The notes under the pieces were generated by a model that was not told where the DNA came from, did not search any database, and was given only the letters and a program-made list of their open reading frames with translations. From the NCBI GenBank assembly GCA_014871385.1, contig CM026429.1:5517892-5581891 (forward strand): a stretch of DNA of 64,000 nucleotides, given 5' to 3'. This document shows, one piece after another, positions 1-10,873 of the stretch. The DNA comes from Ceratodon purpureus. Taxonomy: Eukaryota > Streptophyta > Bryopsida > Pseudoditrichales > Ditrichaceae. The first letter of the stretch is position 1; the number at the start of each line of letters is the position of its first letter. Position numbers and translations under genes: made by a program.

Positions 1-1352
1 TACCAAATCAACATTGTGGAAACTTCAAATCTACGGATTCTGAATTCTTCCAAACTCACTATTGGATATACAAATCCATGGTTTTTGAATACAAAATATA
101 CAGATTTTTCATACAACTCTATGGCTTCTAAAATCCACCAAAGTCTATGTATATATGATGATTATCTGAAATTTTCAAAGATGGTGAAATGTACCACAAA
201 GAAACATTTTCTACATGAGGTTTTGTAGAAATGTATATTTCTGTCTGGATTTTCCCGTGGATATGAAGATTTCATTCTTTCCTAAATCTACAACTGCTAA
301 AGAAACTTGGAAATCTCGTCATAGAGGAAATCATGTGGGAAATGCTCAATTCCCACATGACATTCATGTGGGAAATGGGTAATTTTTCCCACTTGAGACA
401 TTTCCACATGACATCTGACTCTTTGTTATTTTAGGTAGGAAATCATTACCTTTCCCATATGGGAACATGCCCAAGTTTCCCTGAACTGCAGTCTATACCC
501 ATTCACAAGTGAATTAATCTTTTGGCTCTTCAAACAATCCAAAAGAAACTGCTCCTTCACTGCAAGAATCAGACGCCCTGCCCCCTTTCACTTTCGTTGT
601 ATAACTTCCAAGAGGAGTACTGGTAAGCTTCAGCTGTCCCAACTTTGTGTCATTCAAAGGTGAAAGTAGACAATCAATGCATCAGATTCTGCAATTTTTT
701 CTTTAGCTCAACACACATAAGTGGATGATTCTCAGTTTAGAGAAGCGACATAAAGGACCCACTGGTGATGATTGCCTATATTGGAGCGTCTCCACAAAGT
801 AGAAGATTCATGATTTGAATGTTACTTGCTCCACTAGTGATTGCTTCAGCAAGTTCGATGGAATTGATTCCTATTTTTAGCCTATGGGAGAAGCTAGTGA
901 GTGAGAAGCAACATAAAAAACAAGGAAAACGAGCCTTTTATGTATTTTTAGTGGGTGAAAACTTAAAAGTAACAAATTTGCAGTTGAAAGCGTCGGGTTT
1001 GCTACTTCTACACTTTGAAGTGTCTCTTGAGCTCCCTCGACCATATTCTTCAATATTGCTTGTCTATGTAAGGTTAGTAACTCAATAAATACCAAGCAAT
1101 AAACCTTTCCCTTTTCATTAAGATAAGTCCAAAGTAGCCCGGGTAGAAAGTTCCCTATTTTTATCATTGATTAGTAAATAATAAAATTTAAAAAATTATA
1201 TAAAATTATAGAAATGTTTAATTTTTTATATTAATTAATTAAACAATATACTAGTTTTTTGTCTTTAACTTCGAAAACAAATAAGGAAACAAGGATTGGA
1301 AGATGTAAGGAATGCTCATGTGGCTGGAAGAAGATCTACTCCATCATTGGAA
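1..1352. other. AT-rich intergenic DNA with clustered short inverted repeats
   Basis: I see no convincing gene. The ORFs here are short and unlike any family I know. At 331-374 an 11-bp word (TCATGTGGGAA) and its reverse complement alternate three times (331-341, 350-360, 364-374), with related copies just downstream, so the stretch could fold into alternative hairpins. Confidence 0.5.
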
Positions 1353-1573
1353 CAAAGGCAAGCTATATTATCAACATCCTTGGGACAAAGGCAAGCTATA
1401 TTATCGACATCATTAAGATAAAGGCAAGCTACATATCAACATGATTAAGGAAAAGGCAGACAACCGGGCTATATTATCAACATTAGAAAATAGCTTCGTC
1501 GTTAAAATAATGGTGAACAACCGGGCTATATTATCAACATTAGAAAATAGCTTCGTTGTTAAAATAATGGTGT
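1353..1573. repeat. two adjacent short tandem repeats (33-bp x3, 57-bp x2)
   Basis: A 33-bp unit containing AAAGGCAAGCTA starts at 1353, 1386 and 1419, with a partial fourth copy from about 1452. It is followed by a 57-bp unit starting with ACAACCGGGCT at 1460 and again at 1517, and these two copies are nearly identical. Both units share the words GCTATATTATC and TCAACAT, so the 57-bp unit probably grew from the 33-bp one. The short ORFs running through the array have no recognisable product. Confidence 0.85.
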
Positions 1574-2630
1574 ACTATATTATCAGCGCCAAAAGACTTC
1601 TAATGATCTTAAATTTTGGTAATGAGACAAGAAGTGTGGAAAATGCCTCTGCCATTGAAAACTTGCCAATAGCCACATACAATGATGGAGAAACAACTCA
1701 CTAGTACTTGTAGACCGCTAGCACTTTTAAGAGGATTTATAGGATTGGTAGGAGGTTTTAATTCAATCAACCTAGGATTTTTTTTTCCTTGGACAAAGGT
1801 GATCTTCTTGAAAGTGAAAATCAAACAAAATTATGTGATTATCACCACCATTATCCCATCATTTGATAACACAAGTTACACACAACATAATACCACATGA
1901 ATTATATGGTCATTTCTCTTGGTCCAAGATTGATTTTACATTTAGTGAGAGGCCCAAAAGCATCATCACTTTAGCGCAGCTATTGCCGTAGAATCGTTGC
2001 TTTTCAATCAACGAAGATTGCAACAGCTTTCTCGAGCATCCAATGCAACGACAATATCGCAAATTCCAAAACTAGCCATGCCAAAGAATCGCTCATGGCC
2101 GACATTTTTTTGTATTCTCCTTGCGCCATGTACATTGCCTCTACAAGATCAGTCAACGCGCCACAATGATGACGACCGAGGCATCCAAGGGGCGGAAGGA
2201 TCAAGATTTTTCTTTAGATGAAGGGAGGCAAATGTGTAGTTCTTTTATTCATGTTTAGCAGGACCCGATTGTAGGCAAACGGCTAGCACGTTGGAGCATT
2301 TTGAAAAGAATCGCGAAACACTACTTGAATGTAAGCCACCTAGGAGGGAAGATAGACCATCTCAAAGTTTGGAAACTAAGTGAAGGGTGATTAAGTACGA
2401 TGTTGCCAAGTTGTGGCTGTGTATTTGTAAATTTTCAATTTGCAAGAGATTGGCATGTCCTTGAAGGATGCACTTCAAGGCTTGCTTGAGTTGTAACGCG
2501 TGAAACACCCAAAGCAACAAGGTTTCCTTTACTTGCACTGCTAGACAATTTCAAAGGACATCTTGTGCTAGTTCGTCTCTGTAAGCAAAGTTTGAGCCCG
2601 ATAGACTGTAAAGACATTCCTTAGCCAATG
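1574..2630. other. intergenic, nothing recognised
   Basis: Mixed-composition DNA with only short ORFs on both strands. No domain, repeat or RNA gene could be recognised. Confidence 0.4.
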
Positions 2631-2634
2631 AAGC

Positions 2635-2766
2635 AACATCACAGTGAGTCGGACCTGGCTTCAAGCAATAGGCCGCTCTCGGACAACCTCACCAGCGCAA
2701 ATTACATTAAGGTCAAACCAGCCTCCGCGAGTAAGCGACCTCAGTGCCCAACCGACAACTGAGCTA
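2635..2766 (-). mobile_element. tRNA-derived SINE-like head
   Basis: Read on the minus strand, 2766-2752 gives TAGCTCAGTTGTCGG, a close match to the RNA polymerase III A box of tRNA genes. A B-box-like GGTTTGACCTT lies about 35 nt further on (2719-2709). The sequence between and after does not make a tRNA cloverleaf, so this looks like the head of a tRNA-derived retroposon and not a tRNA gene. I could not define a poly(A) tail or target-site duplication. Confidence 0.45.
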
Positions 2767-3340
2767 CTTCATAATCCACATTATTTTACAATCAAAGTTA
2801 GAACATGTCTTTTTTAAAGTCATTATTCACTGTGTCATTAACAAATATCTTTTAAGTCAACTAGATCTACCTAGCAAGCTTTTAAGTTTCTGGCATGAAC
2901 CACCCAACCATGAGGTACTCTCCAAGGCTCTAACCCAAATATATATTGTAGAAATATAAAGTGGGTTCCTCTTAGTCTTAGAGGATCTTATATATCTCCC
3001 CACCATGCCGCAGTTGCTTTCTAAAGTTAAGGAACAATTACTACTTAAAGTAAAAGTACTTTCCTTTTTAACTTGAGAACCTTCTAGAATAGAACCTTTT
3101 AGAGAATGTTTTCTTAATTCTCTTAGTTCTAATGCAACTAATATCTTAGTCTTGACTAACTCTTTGATACATTAGCTTAGTCTTTGACTTATCATAGCCA
3201 ACGCTACAGTAAATTAACAATCCTACATTATTTGTAGATTCTAATTTCTAAAATTTCTTAATTATATTGTTTAAAAAATATGCTAAATTTACATTGCCAA
3301 GAGGAAAAATGGAAACAAAACATTTTTGTATTTTTGACTA
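2767..3340. other. intergenic, nothing recognised
   Basis: AT-rich DNA with no recognisable gene or repeat structure. Confidence 0.4.
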
Positions 3341-3517
3341 GGATCCATTCACCATAATACGTACCAGTGAAGGTGTCATCAGTGGTTTTTGTCATCAGCC
3401 GTTTTGTTCCTCTTTGTGGTGAATAACCATAGAAAATTTGAGGTGGCAATGTTATGAGTAGTTTTCAAAACACTTACCGACGAGGCGGGTGTGGTACGTG
3501 TTTTGGTGAATGGACCC
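3341..3517. mobile_element. MITE-like element with 26-bp terminal inverted repeats
   Basis: The left end (3341-3366) and the reverse complement of the right end (3492-3517) match at about 23 of 26 positions, sharing TCCATTCACCA and ACGTACCA. The 177-bp unit has no coding capacity. I cannot see a clear target-site duplication, so the superfamily is unassigned. Confidence 0.6.
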
Positions 3518-5161
3518 ACCATACGATTTTAACTTACAATAATATAAAAATCTAAATAATTTAATATGAAGATTTTGATTAAATAAATTAAAAGACTATA
3601 TTATTAAAGTAAGGCAAGATGTTTCTTTAACCCCTAACTATCCTTAAAACCCAAAATGGGTTTTTGCAATTTCGGGCAGTCTAGATGGGGAGGTTGAAAG
3701 TAATTTTTTTTTTCAATATTTTTACTGGATGCTTCCTTTTTGGTAAGGTCTATGTAGTAAAAATTTTGAAGCCAAATTCCAATTTTAGAACCTTCATCTA
3801 GAAATTTTAGGTTTCAAGTCCAAAACGGGCAGTCTAAAATTAGGTGTTTTTTTTTTTAAAAAAATTGAAATATGTTCATAACCAAATCACTACTCAAATT
3901 CCATAGTGATCCAAGTCAAAAAGTTTACCAATTTTACAAGGGCAGCCTCCAAAACTTACAAAGACAAGCTTCACAGTTTTTAGTAATTTTTGAACTTTTA
4001 CTTTAAAAATTTGTCAAAATTCGAGATTTTTGAATTTTCTAAAAATTATTTTTTCCAAAAATAAAAATTTTATAAAGGTACCTATTCACCGTTCGCTTTT
4101 TCTTAAGCTCTCAAATTGTTTTTGTAATGCATGTTTTACTATTTTGTCAATTCTATACCATCTCATAGAAAATAATTTTTATGAAGGTCTAAAAAGCGTT
4201 TTTTTGGCCTAAAATTTTGCATGAGCATACCTAACCTAGTTAGCTACATGGAAAAAAATGTGACCAAAATTTTTGAAGTAATAATCATCAAGTCTCTCTT
4301 TGGCCCATTTGCACCATGCCTCTCGGCCAAGGCCCAAAACAATATCTGCTGAAACTTTGAACACTACGATCTCACTAATGAAATACATCCAACGGTTGAA
4401 ATTTGGATAAGTTCTTTTAAGTAGGGTTAGGTACAAGATCTTACGGTTGAAGTTCCAAAAACAGTTTTAAAATTTGTTTCATATCCTCGGGAGGGCATAG
4501 TGGTAAAAATTCGCAGTTTTGAGGATTCAAGCTTTCAAAAACACAAGGAAATTTAGGGGTTAAAATACAAGTGCCCAACATAGTACATAATGTAATGGTT
4601 GGACTTATAATAGTTAAAATAAAGGTTATTAAAGTGGGTATACAACACTCTAAAATGTAAAAAAAATCTTTATATTTCAATATAACTCTAACCATGGAGA
4701 AGACTTACAAAATGAGTTAGTATTTCAATTCTTCTAATTAGACCAAAAAAATTCTCCTCTCCACGCACTTGCTAACACCAAATGCAACACCCTTCAATAA
4801 GAATCCAATTTTTTTTGTTACAAGTCTTTTAACTTCATAAAGTTTGCTTCAAAGGTTTTTGCTTTGGTAACGCCATTAAAGGCAAAATGTTAGTTCATAG
4901 AGCAGTAAAGTACCTAGTATTGCTCCGGCAAAAAACTAAGCTTCACAAACTGACGTCAATGATCTATGCTCTCTTGCTCATAGAAAACCCAATGGTTTTG
5001 AGTGTAAAGTTGTCACTTTTAATTTTTCAATAAATAGAAAATGCAATAAATACTACTTTATTTTGAGTGTTGTATCCATTCTAACTCAAAGTAGGAATTA
5101 AAAACGACATGCTGACTACCATACGTCAATAGTAGGTTTGTTCATAAATAATCCTTTTAAA
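3518..5161. other. AT-rich intergenic DNA
   Basis: Long homopolymer-rich AT DNA. Several short ORFs exist on both strands but none has recognisable motifs or codon structure. It may contain eroded transposon sequence, which I cannot identify. Confidence 0.4.
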
Positions 5162-5321
5162 CACTATAAGAAACCTGTGTTTTTTGTGACGTGCAACTAT
5201 TTTTATGTTAAGTTTGATGTTGTAGCTAACGTCTTCATGTTACGTTTGATGCTAATGTAAACATAAAAATATGTACTCGTCACAAAAACTGCGTCATAAA
5301 AAACACGGGTTTCTTATAGTG
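5162..5321. mobile_element. CACTA-type MITE (160 bp)
   Basis: The element begins CACTATAAGAAACC and ends with the inverse (GGTTTCTTATAGTG at 5308-5321). The inverted repeats extend roughly 28 bp with few mismatches. It is flanked by AAA on both sides (5159-5161 and 5322-5324), fitting the 3-bp target duplication of CACTA (En/Spm) elements, whose ends characteristically start CACTA. There is no coding sequence, so it would have been moved by a transposase supplied elsewhere. Confidence 0.85.
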
Positions 5322-5497
5322 AAAAAAAAACTAAAAAAATTTGGAAATTTTAGGGATGTAAAAGCAAAAATATGAAAAATTATTTTAAGTATTAATTGTA
5401 TATTTTTAATCCATCTAATTTTATTTTTAGTGTTCTTTTCAAACTTACAAAGATTCAAAAATTCAAATTTTGGGAGACGAACCTGTTATCAATGTAT

Positions 5498-5937
5498 GGT
5501 AAGGTAGAGAAATCAAAAACCATGAAATTTGCCCTCAAGTCGTGTGTTAGAGTTGTAGTAAAACACGGAGGCGATAGACTGATAACAAAGAGTTTCTACA
5601 TGACCAACCAAGTTTTGGTCGACCAGCTAGATTTGCCATATAATGTTAAGTTGTGGTTTTTTTTAGTAGTTTTACGTCCAGTTTTTTGTAATATTAGTTA
5701 ACTACTTGAGGACACCATCACATTTGGTTCAAGAAGAGTCAAGTATACAAGAAGTGGGTTTGACAAACTTCCCACTTTCAGAAATTCTAGACAATTATTT
5801 ATGAGGAATAAAAATTCAAAACAAGATGCATTGTTCATCATTTCCTCTTCATCTCACAAAAATTTAGAGAATTTCTATCTCTATCCTTTCTAGCCGAATC
5901 ACCTTATTTTCACAGTTTTTGGTTTCTCTACCTTACC
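5498..5937. repeat. inverted repeat bracketing 440 bp
   Basis: GGTAAGGTAGAGAAA at 5498-5512 reappears inverted near 5937, and the arms match over about 24 bp with one or two mismatches. The interval carries a short ORF (to 5701) of unknown nature. It could be an old terminal-inverted-repeat transposon, but no target-site duplication is visible. Confidence 0.4.
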
Positions 5938-6312
5938 CGCGAGGTTCATGCTTTATTGATACCAGAGAGAATCAAATGTTGGCACAACGCAGTACAATAG
6001 GGTACCAATCAAAATGTCGTTTTTGAATTTGCTGTGAGAAAAATTTCAGCACTGCCAACTCCCGAGAGCTCAAAAATTGGCATTTTATCAAGAATTTTTT
6101 ATCAAAGCATTATCTTTTAAGTTAATTGCACAATAGAACCGAGTGTGGCTTCGCCGGTGAACAAAGCTTCACAGGCAACAGACTAACGTCGATGATCCAT
6201 GCTCATGCTCATGATCACGTAGTCCTAGTGAGTGGAGTGGAGTGCCGAGGCGATGGTGTTGCAGAGGTGCAGGGATGCTTTGATAAGGATGTTGTGATTG
6301 AAGTTGTGCGTG

Positions 6313-7732
6313 ATTTACCAATGGTGGAGGTTCCAGTTCGTCGAGGAGAAGCCACCGGGGGATGCGGTGGCGGAGGAGCTCAAGGACTTGAAGATGGTGT
6401 GCAGCACCAGTGGGCGGGGCCACATCGTGCTCGGGGCCCAGGATGCCATGCTGCATGTGCTGGATCGCGGCTTGAAGCTCTCCTACACCTTCCAGGCCCA
6501 CTCGGATCGTGTCGCGTATATTCAGCAGCTCAAGGTATGGTTGTTTCTCCCGAAATCCCCCCTCAGTCGCAGCAGCTTGCATTGCTCTGGCAATAGGTTG
6601 AATTGAGGTTCCGATCGATTGATCGACAATGGCCAACAAAAGATGGACAAAGACTGGTCTGTGGGCCTCGGCAGGAGGATCATTTGTTTTAGTGATTGTG
6701 TTTAGACGATGAGGTCGTCTAGTCTTGTGCTAGAGGATTGCAGGAGCTTATTGCAGGGAAGTCTGTACCAGGTTTGGTGATGAGAAGAATTGGGTAATTC
6801 TGTAGGCGATCTTTCTGTTTCAACAGGTTGAAATTAGGGTTCCAACCGAATGGTCTTCTATTAGGATGGGTCGAGAATGAGCCACAAAAGATGACAGTGA
6901 AGGTTTGTGGGGCCTCGGGTACATGTGAAGGATTTTGATGTTGTCAGTGATTGATTTAAGTACTATGAGGTTGTCTGTTCTTTGGTAGATGATTGTAGGA
7001 GGTGATGGTGGGTGCATTTAGGTGGTCAGTGGATTGATGATGGGTTTTGTCGGTATTTTATTTTTTATTTTTCAGCGACGTCATGTGCTGATGTCTTTGG
7101 GGGAGGACGAAGCTCCATCGACAGGATTTTATTTGAAGATGTGGGATCTTGACAAGATGCAAGCAGAAGGCTCGAGTACCACTGGGCCTGCGTGTGTTTC
7201 CTTATGGATGTGAAACCAAGACCTGCAAATAAATTTCTGTGTGTTTGTGAGTAGTATTCAAAATGATTTGATATTAGCGATTTGTATGGTGCATGGGAAC
7301 TGGGAAAAGAAGCCGAATTGTTCATGCTTATGGGAATCCAGCAACTGGATGCCATTATGGATTTAATGATTGAACTGGCTTGGAAACACTGTGTTGATTC
7401 AGATTACGTCGTTTTTGGTGTACGAGGAGGCTCCTCCAATTCTTCTCGTTTGCATTGGGCTCGACTCTAGCGAAATCTACTGTAAATGCGGTGATATTGC
7501 CCGAAATCGTGTCACCAGGCTAAGACTTGCAGTGGACCCAGCTGTTGATGGCCAAAAGCCTGCCTCTCCTGTGACGGGATTGGGTTTTCGCGTTGAAGGT
7601 CAAATTCTCCAGCTTTTCGCAGTGACTACCGCGTCCATACATCTTTTCGATATGCACAAGAAATCTCCACAGAAAAATGATATTGACCAGATCGGAACAG
7701 AAGGACGGTGTGTTGCAATTAGTGATAATCAG
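6313..7732 (+). pseudogene. VPS11: VPS11 (HOPS/CORVET subunit) N-terminal fragment, start codon lost
   Basis: Three exon-like blocks match the N-terminal beta-propeller of plant VPS11, a core subunit of the HOPS and CORVET vacuolar/endosomal tethering complexes. Block 1 is 6313-6534 (74 codons, then a GTATGG donor) and includes YQWWRFQFVEEK and a LDRGLKLSYTFQAHS stretch. Block 2 starts at 7076 after a TTTTTCAG acceptor (LGEDEAPSTGF, KMWDLDKMQ) and runs into a stop near 7213. Block 3 is 7403-7732 (110 codons: EEAPPILL, GDIARNRVTRL, VTGLGFR) and ends at a GTAATT donor. The codon expected to be ATG before the tyrosine of YQWW is ATT (6313-6315). Nothing resembling the remaining three quarters of VPS11 follows, so this is a truncated pseudogene. 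Family assignment is from memory of the VPS11 N-terminus. Confidence 0.8.
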
Positions 7733-8186
7733 GTAATTGAATACCAACCCTAAACTTGAGTGCTTGCAATTCGCTGGAAACGTAGTTGCTGCCGATAGCT
7801 GCTGTAACAAAATTGGAGTACTGGAAGGATTCGACGATGGAATGTGCACTGGAGGAGTCTGAAGCAAGGATTCTTCGTGATCTTGGTGCTTTTGTCCACA
7901 GTGAGCACCATGAGCACAACTTGGTGCCATGCTTTTACTCCTGTCAGATTAGTACTTCCCCTCTCGCTGGAATCTCTTGTGAATCGCCCTATCTCAATGT
8001 TTCGTTGGTAAGATGACGCAGTCTAGCAATCGATCAGTCGGAGTGTCACAACTTGGACGGGAGTCCCATCTTCCACTGTATACGAGCGGTAAATCTCTTG
8101 AAAGCCATTCGAGTGTTAGTCGCTTGTCCCACATTGACAGACGTTCAATTTTCTCTTAGTCCTAGTCTTTCCTGTTTCCACTTCCG
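7733..8186 (+). other. unassigned segment between VPS11 fragment and LRR fragment
   Basis: An open frame at 7786-8016 (76 codons) has natural-looking composition but no recognisable domain. It could be an exon of the LRR gene that follows or another gene scrap. No splice pattern convincingly joins it to either neighbour. Confidence 0.3.
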
Positions 8187-9119
8187 AACCACCTAACCGA
8201 TGCAAGCCTATATTGCAAACATTTGCCGACGCTAGTCTGTGAGAATCCTCATTTAGAAACGTTGACAGTAGGTGCAGGTGGTCTGAATTTCGTGGCCCTT
8301 GCAGAGGCCATAGCTTTCTGCCTATCGCGGAACACTGTTTTGAAATCGTTCACGCTCCAGATTCTAGTCCGTGACTACGAACTGCACCGCGAGTCATTGG
8401 AGATTCTGTTGAGGCGATTTACTAGTAGTTTACCCAGCGAAGCCAATGCAGATCTCAAAGAGCTGGCGTTGTATTTACAATATTTGGATGGGCACTTCAT
8501 GGACGCCGTAGCGAATTTGGTGTGCTGCAATACTACCCTAGAGAAGCTAGACCTTCGTTTCTTGGAGTTTAGGTCAAATTTGAAGGACGGCAAATCGTCA
8601 TGGAGAGAGATTGGCAAAGCGCTCGAGGTTAATCGGACTCTGAAGGAGTTGAGCTGTTTCTGCGATCTTGCAGCCCTCAGAGAGCTTCTTGTTCCGTTCG
8701 TTCCAGATTGCTATGGTCGTCAACCGAATACCACCCTTGCTACACTTCGTCTGTTTGTCTCAAACGTAGTCAATGGCCGATGGGATCAGACATTCGTGAA
8801 TAATCTGGGCTTGATTTTGAGGGATCTGGCCTCCGCATTGGGATTAAATAGCACCTTGAAGCACGTGCAATTAATTTACAAGTGGGTTGGGTATGGGATT
8901 TACCACGTGAAGTATGTCACCGACAGGAATTTAGGGAGGATAGAATTTCAGATTCAAGAGATCCTGAAGACGATGATTTCCAATGAATTAGCGAACACCA
9001 GCTTGGAGACTTCGGCAGTGGGAAACTGGACTCTACTACGAGTTGGTACAGAGTGGCAAACGAGCTACCAAGGGCCATGCCTGAGAGAGCAAACCAAAGG
9101 TGAGCATTGTCAGCTCTGA
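8187..9119 (+). CDS. leucine-rich-repeat (ribonuclease-inhibitor-like) protein fragment
   Basis: The frame is open for about 310 codons to a TGA at 9117-9119. It shows repeated LRR signatures of the N-x-T-L-x-x-L type: NTVLKSFTL, NTTLEKLDL, NRTLKELS, NTTLATLRL and NSTLKHVQL, spaced like the 28-29 residue repeats of ribonuclease-inhibitor-type LRRs, plus an early ENPHLETLTVG repeat. There is no ATG at the beginning. The LRR pattern extends upstream of the first in-frame methionine to about 8187, so this is an exon or a 5'-truncated gene. No NB-ARC, kinase or other effector domain is found nearby. It may be part of a receptor-like or cytosolic LRR gene, but I cannot tell whether it is functional. 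Confidence 0.6.
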   Translation, partial: NHLTDASLYCKHLPTLVCENPHLETLTVGAGGLNFVALAEAIAFCLSRNTVLKSFTLQILVRDYELHRESLEILLRRFTSSLPSEANADLKELALYLQYLDGHFMDAVANLVCCNTTLEKLDLRFLEFRSNLKDGKSSWREIGKALEVNRTLKELSCFCDLAALRELLVPFVPDCYGRQPNTTLATLRLFVSNVVNGRWDQTFVNNLGLILRDLASALGLNSTLKHVQLIYKWVGYGIYHVKYVTDRNLGRIEFQIQEILKTMISNELANTSLETSAVGNWTLLRVGTEWQTSYQGPCLREQTKGEHCQL

Positions 9120-10530
9120 ACAATGCAATCAAATCATGGCTTCTGCAGACGATGTTAGTAATGGAGTAGAGGTTGAATTGTTGTGAAAGGATACTGACAT
9201 TGCACCGTCACCTCTCTTGCAGAGTATACTGCGAAAGTGAAGATGACCCCGTGAAAGGTACGCAGCACAGTGCTCGGTTTTTCATTTTAGCTTCAGTTTG
9301 GTATTCAGGCATCAGAGATTCTCGATGGAACAACACTTAAGTAGATGGATATTTTCCGGACTCCGGATATTCTGGCTTTGAAGTTCGTTTCGTAGATGAA
9401 ACCGATCAACAATCTTCAGAGGATCGGTTAGAGGGATAGATTGTTCATCCCACTCACCGCTAAAAAACATTATGTGGTGCAGGAGGCAACGTACTCTGGA
9501 ACCAACACTTATATACAGGCTCCAAGGGGCCATGTACTCGCACCGCGCCTTAGGCGTTGGCAGATGCTCGTTGCAATTTGATTTCACTTCTCACTACGTT
9601 TCATAGCATCGAAAGATTTGTCCGGTTCTCTTTGAATGGCAATATCTTCTCTGATCAGCAGAAACGTGTTCCTGCCTGATTCACGCAAGAGTAGACCTTG
9701 TGCTTAGAATTTAGCTGCTATTAGCAGACAAGCAGGTACAGTCGTTCAGATTCCCTAAACACATTTTTGCTAATAATGATTGTTTTACATTTTTGTTACC
9801 AAGTATGTATCGAGCATCATTTCATTGAACATTGTAGACTTGATGACAACTAGTGGTTAGCTTGAATTGAATAGTTCCGCAGCCTGTTGTACGGTTCTTA
9901 GAAATTGTGTCTTATATATTACTAAAGAATAAATGTTCGTTGTTTTTTGCTTACTAGATATGATTTGAGAATGAGGTATCATCAAGCTTGTAGGATTGAG
10001 ATGGAGTAATCATTACATGCATGTTCATTGAATTTCAATAAAGTGTGAAATTTTGGGATGTGAAATTATAAGTTAGATGGTGCATTGGAATGCCAAAGTT
10101 GCACGTCTATATCTATAGTATTTTGGTATTTTGTTACTGGAGCCCATATCAAGACGACAATAAGTTGATACAAGCCATGGAGTATCATCGGATGCCGTTG
10201 AATGAGTGAAGACATGTCCGCTCAAAATGATGGCCAAGTTAGTGAATTTAGGCTTCATCCGTCACTGAATACGAGAAATTTGAATGCGATGGTCAAGATA
10301 CTCTATGTACAAGAAGTTATAGCGTTGATCATGAAGAAAAATCGAGATTCCAGACACATCTGGCACAAGCGAATTGTGCAATTGTGCGACTGAATGTATG
10401 CTGTTATGGTGAATGATGGTAGTAAATACTGGGTTATAATAGAATAATATATCTAGAGGTTGGATTATTTGATCGAACAGCAATCACATCGTCAACTGCT
10501 ATTAAGATTAGCGACGTATTCTATGATTAA
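9120..10530. other. intergenic, no gene recognised
   Basis: Several ORFs below 100 codons occur on both strands (for example 9312-9587 minus and 10460-10759 plus) but none carries recognisable motifs. A possible 3' UTR of the LRR gene occupies the first few hundred bases. Confidence 0.4.
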
Positions 10531-10873
10531 AGCACCGACATCCTGGTTGCGAATGATTCATGCTTGCAAAACCAGACTCCCTGATGCATTGATAATTAAT
10601 CTTTTTAATTCTACAAGAAACCCACTGATGACAATGGTATCCCAGAAGGTGAATGCCTATCTCTACTTCGCTAAGACCACAGTCGTAAATCCATATCCTA
10701 GGGTCTGGATAATTCAGCCCTTCACCCAGCATGGTAGAGGACCTCTACATTATCTCTAAACGAGGGTGAGGGTCAGCGCGAGCTGCGTTTGAATCATCAT
10801 CCGTGACCTACACTAACATCCACCGCTGCATACCAGGATTAGACCTGACATGCATCACCCCGCTTCAATAGAT

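Noticed and set aside
2709-2766. Possible tRNA gene on the minus strand
   Set aside because: A- and B-box-like words are present but no acceptor stem or cloverleaf can be drawn; treated as a SINE head.
6169-6639. 156-codon minus-strand ORF
   Set aside because: Antisense to the VPS11 exon, whose plus-strand frame matches a known family and has a splice donor.
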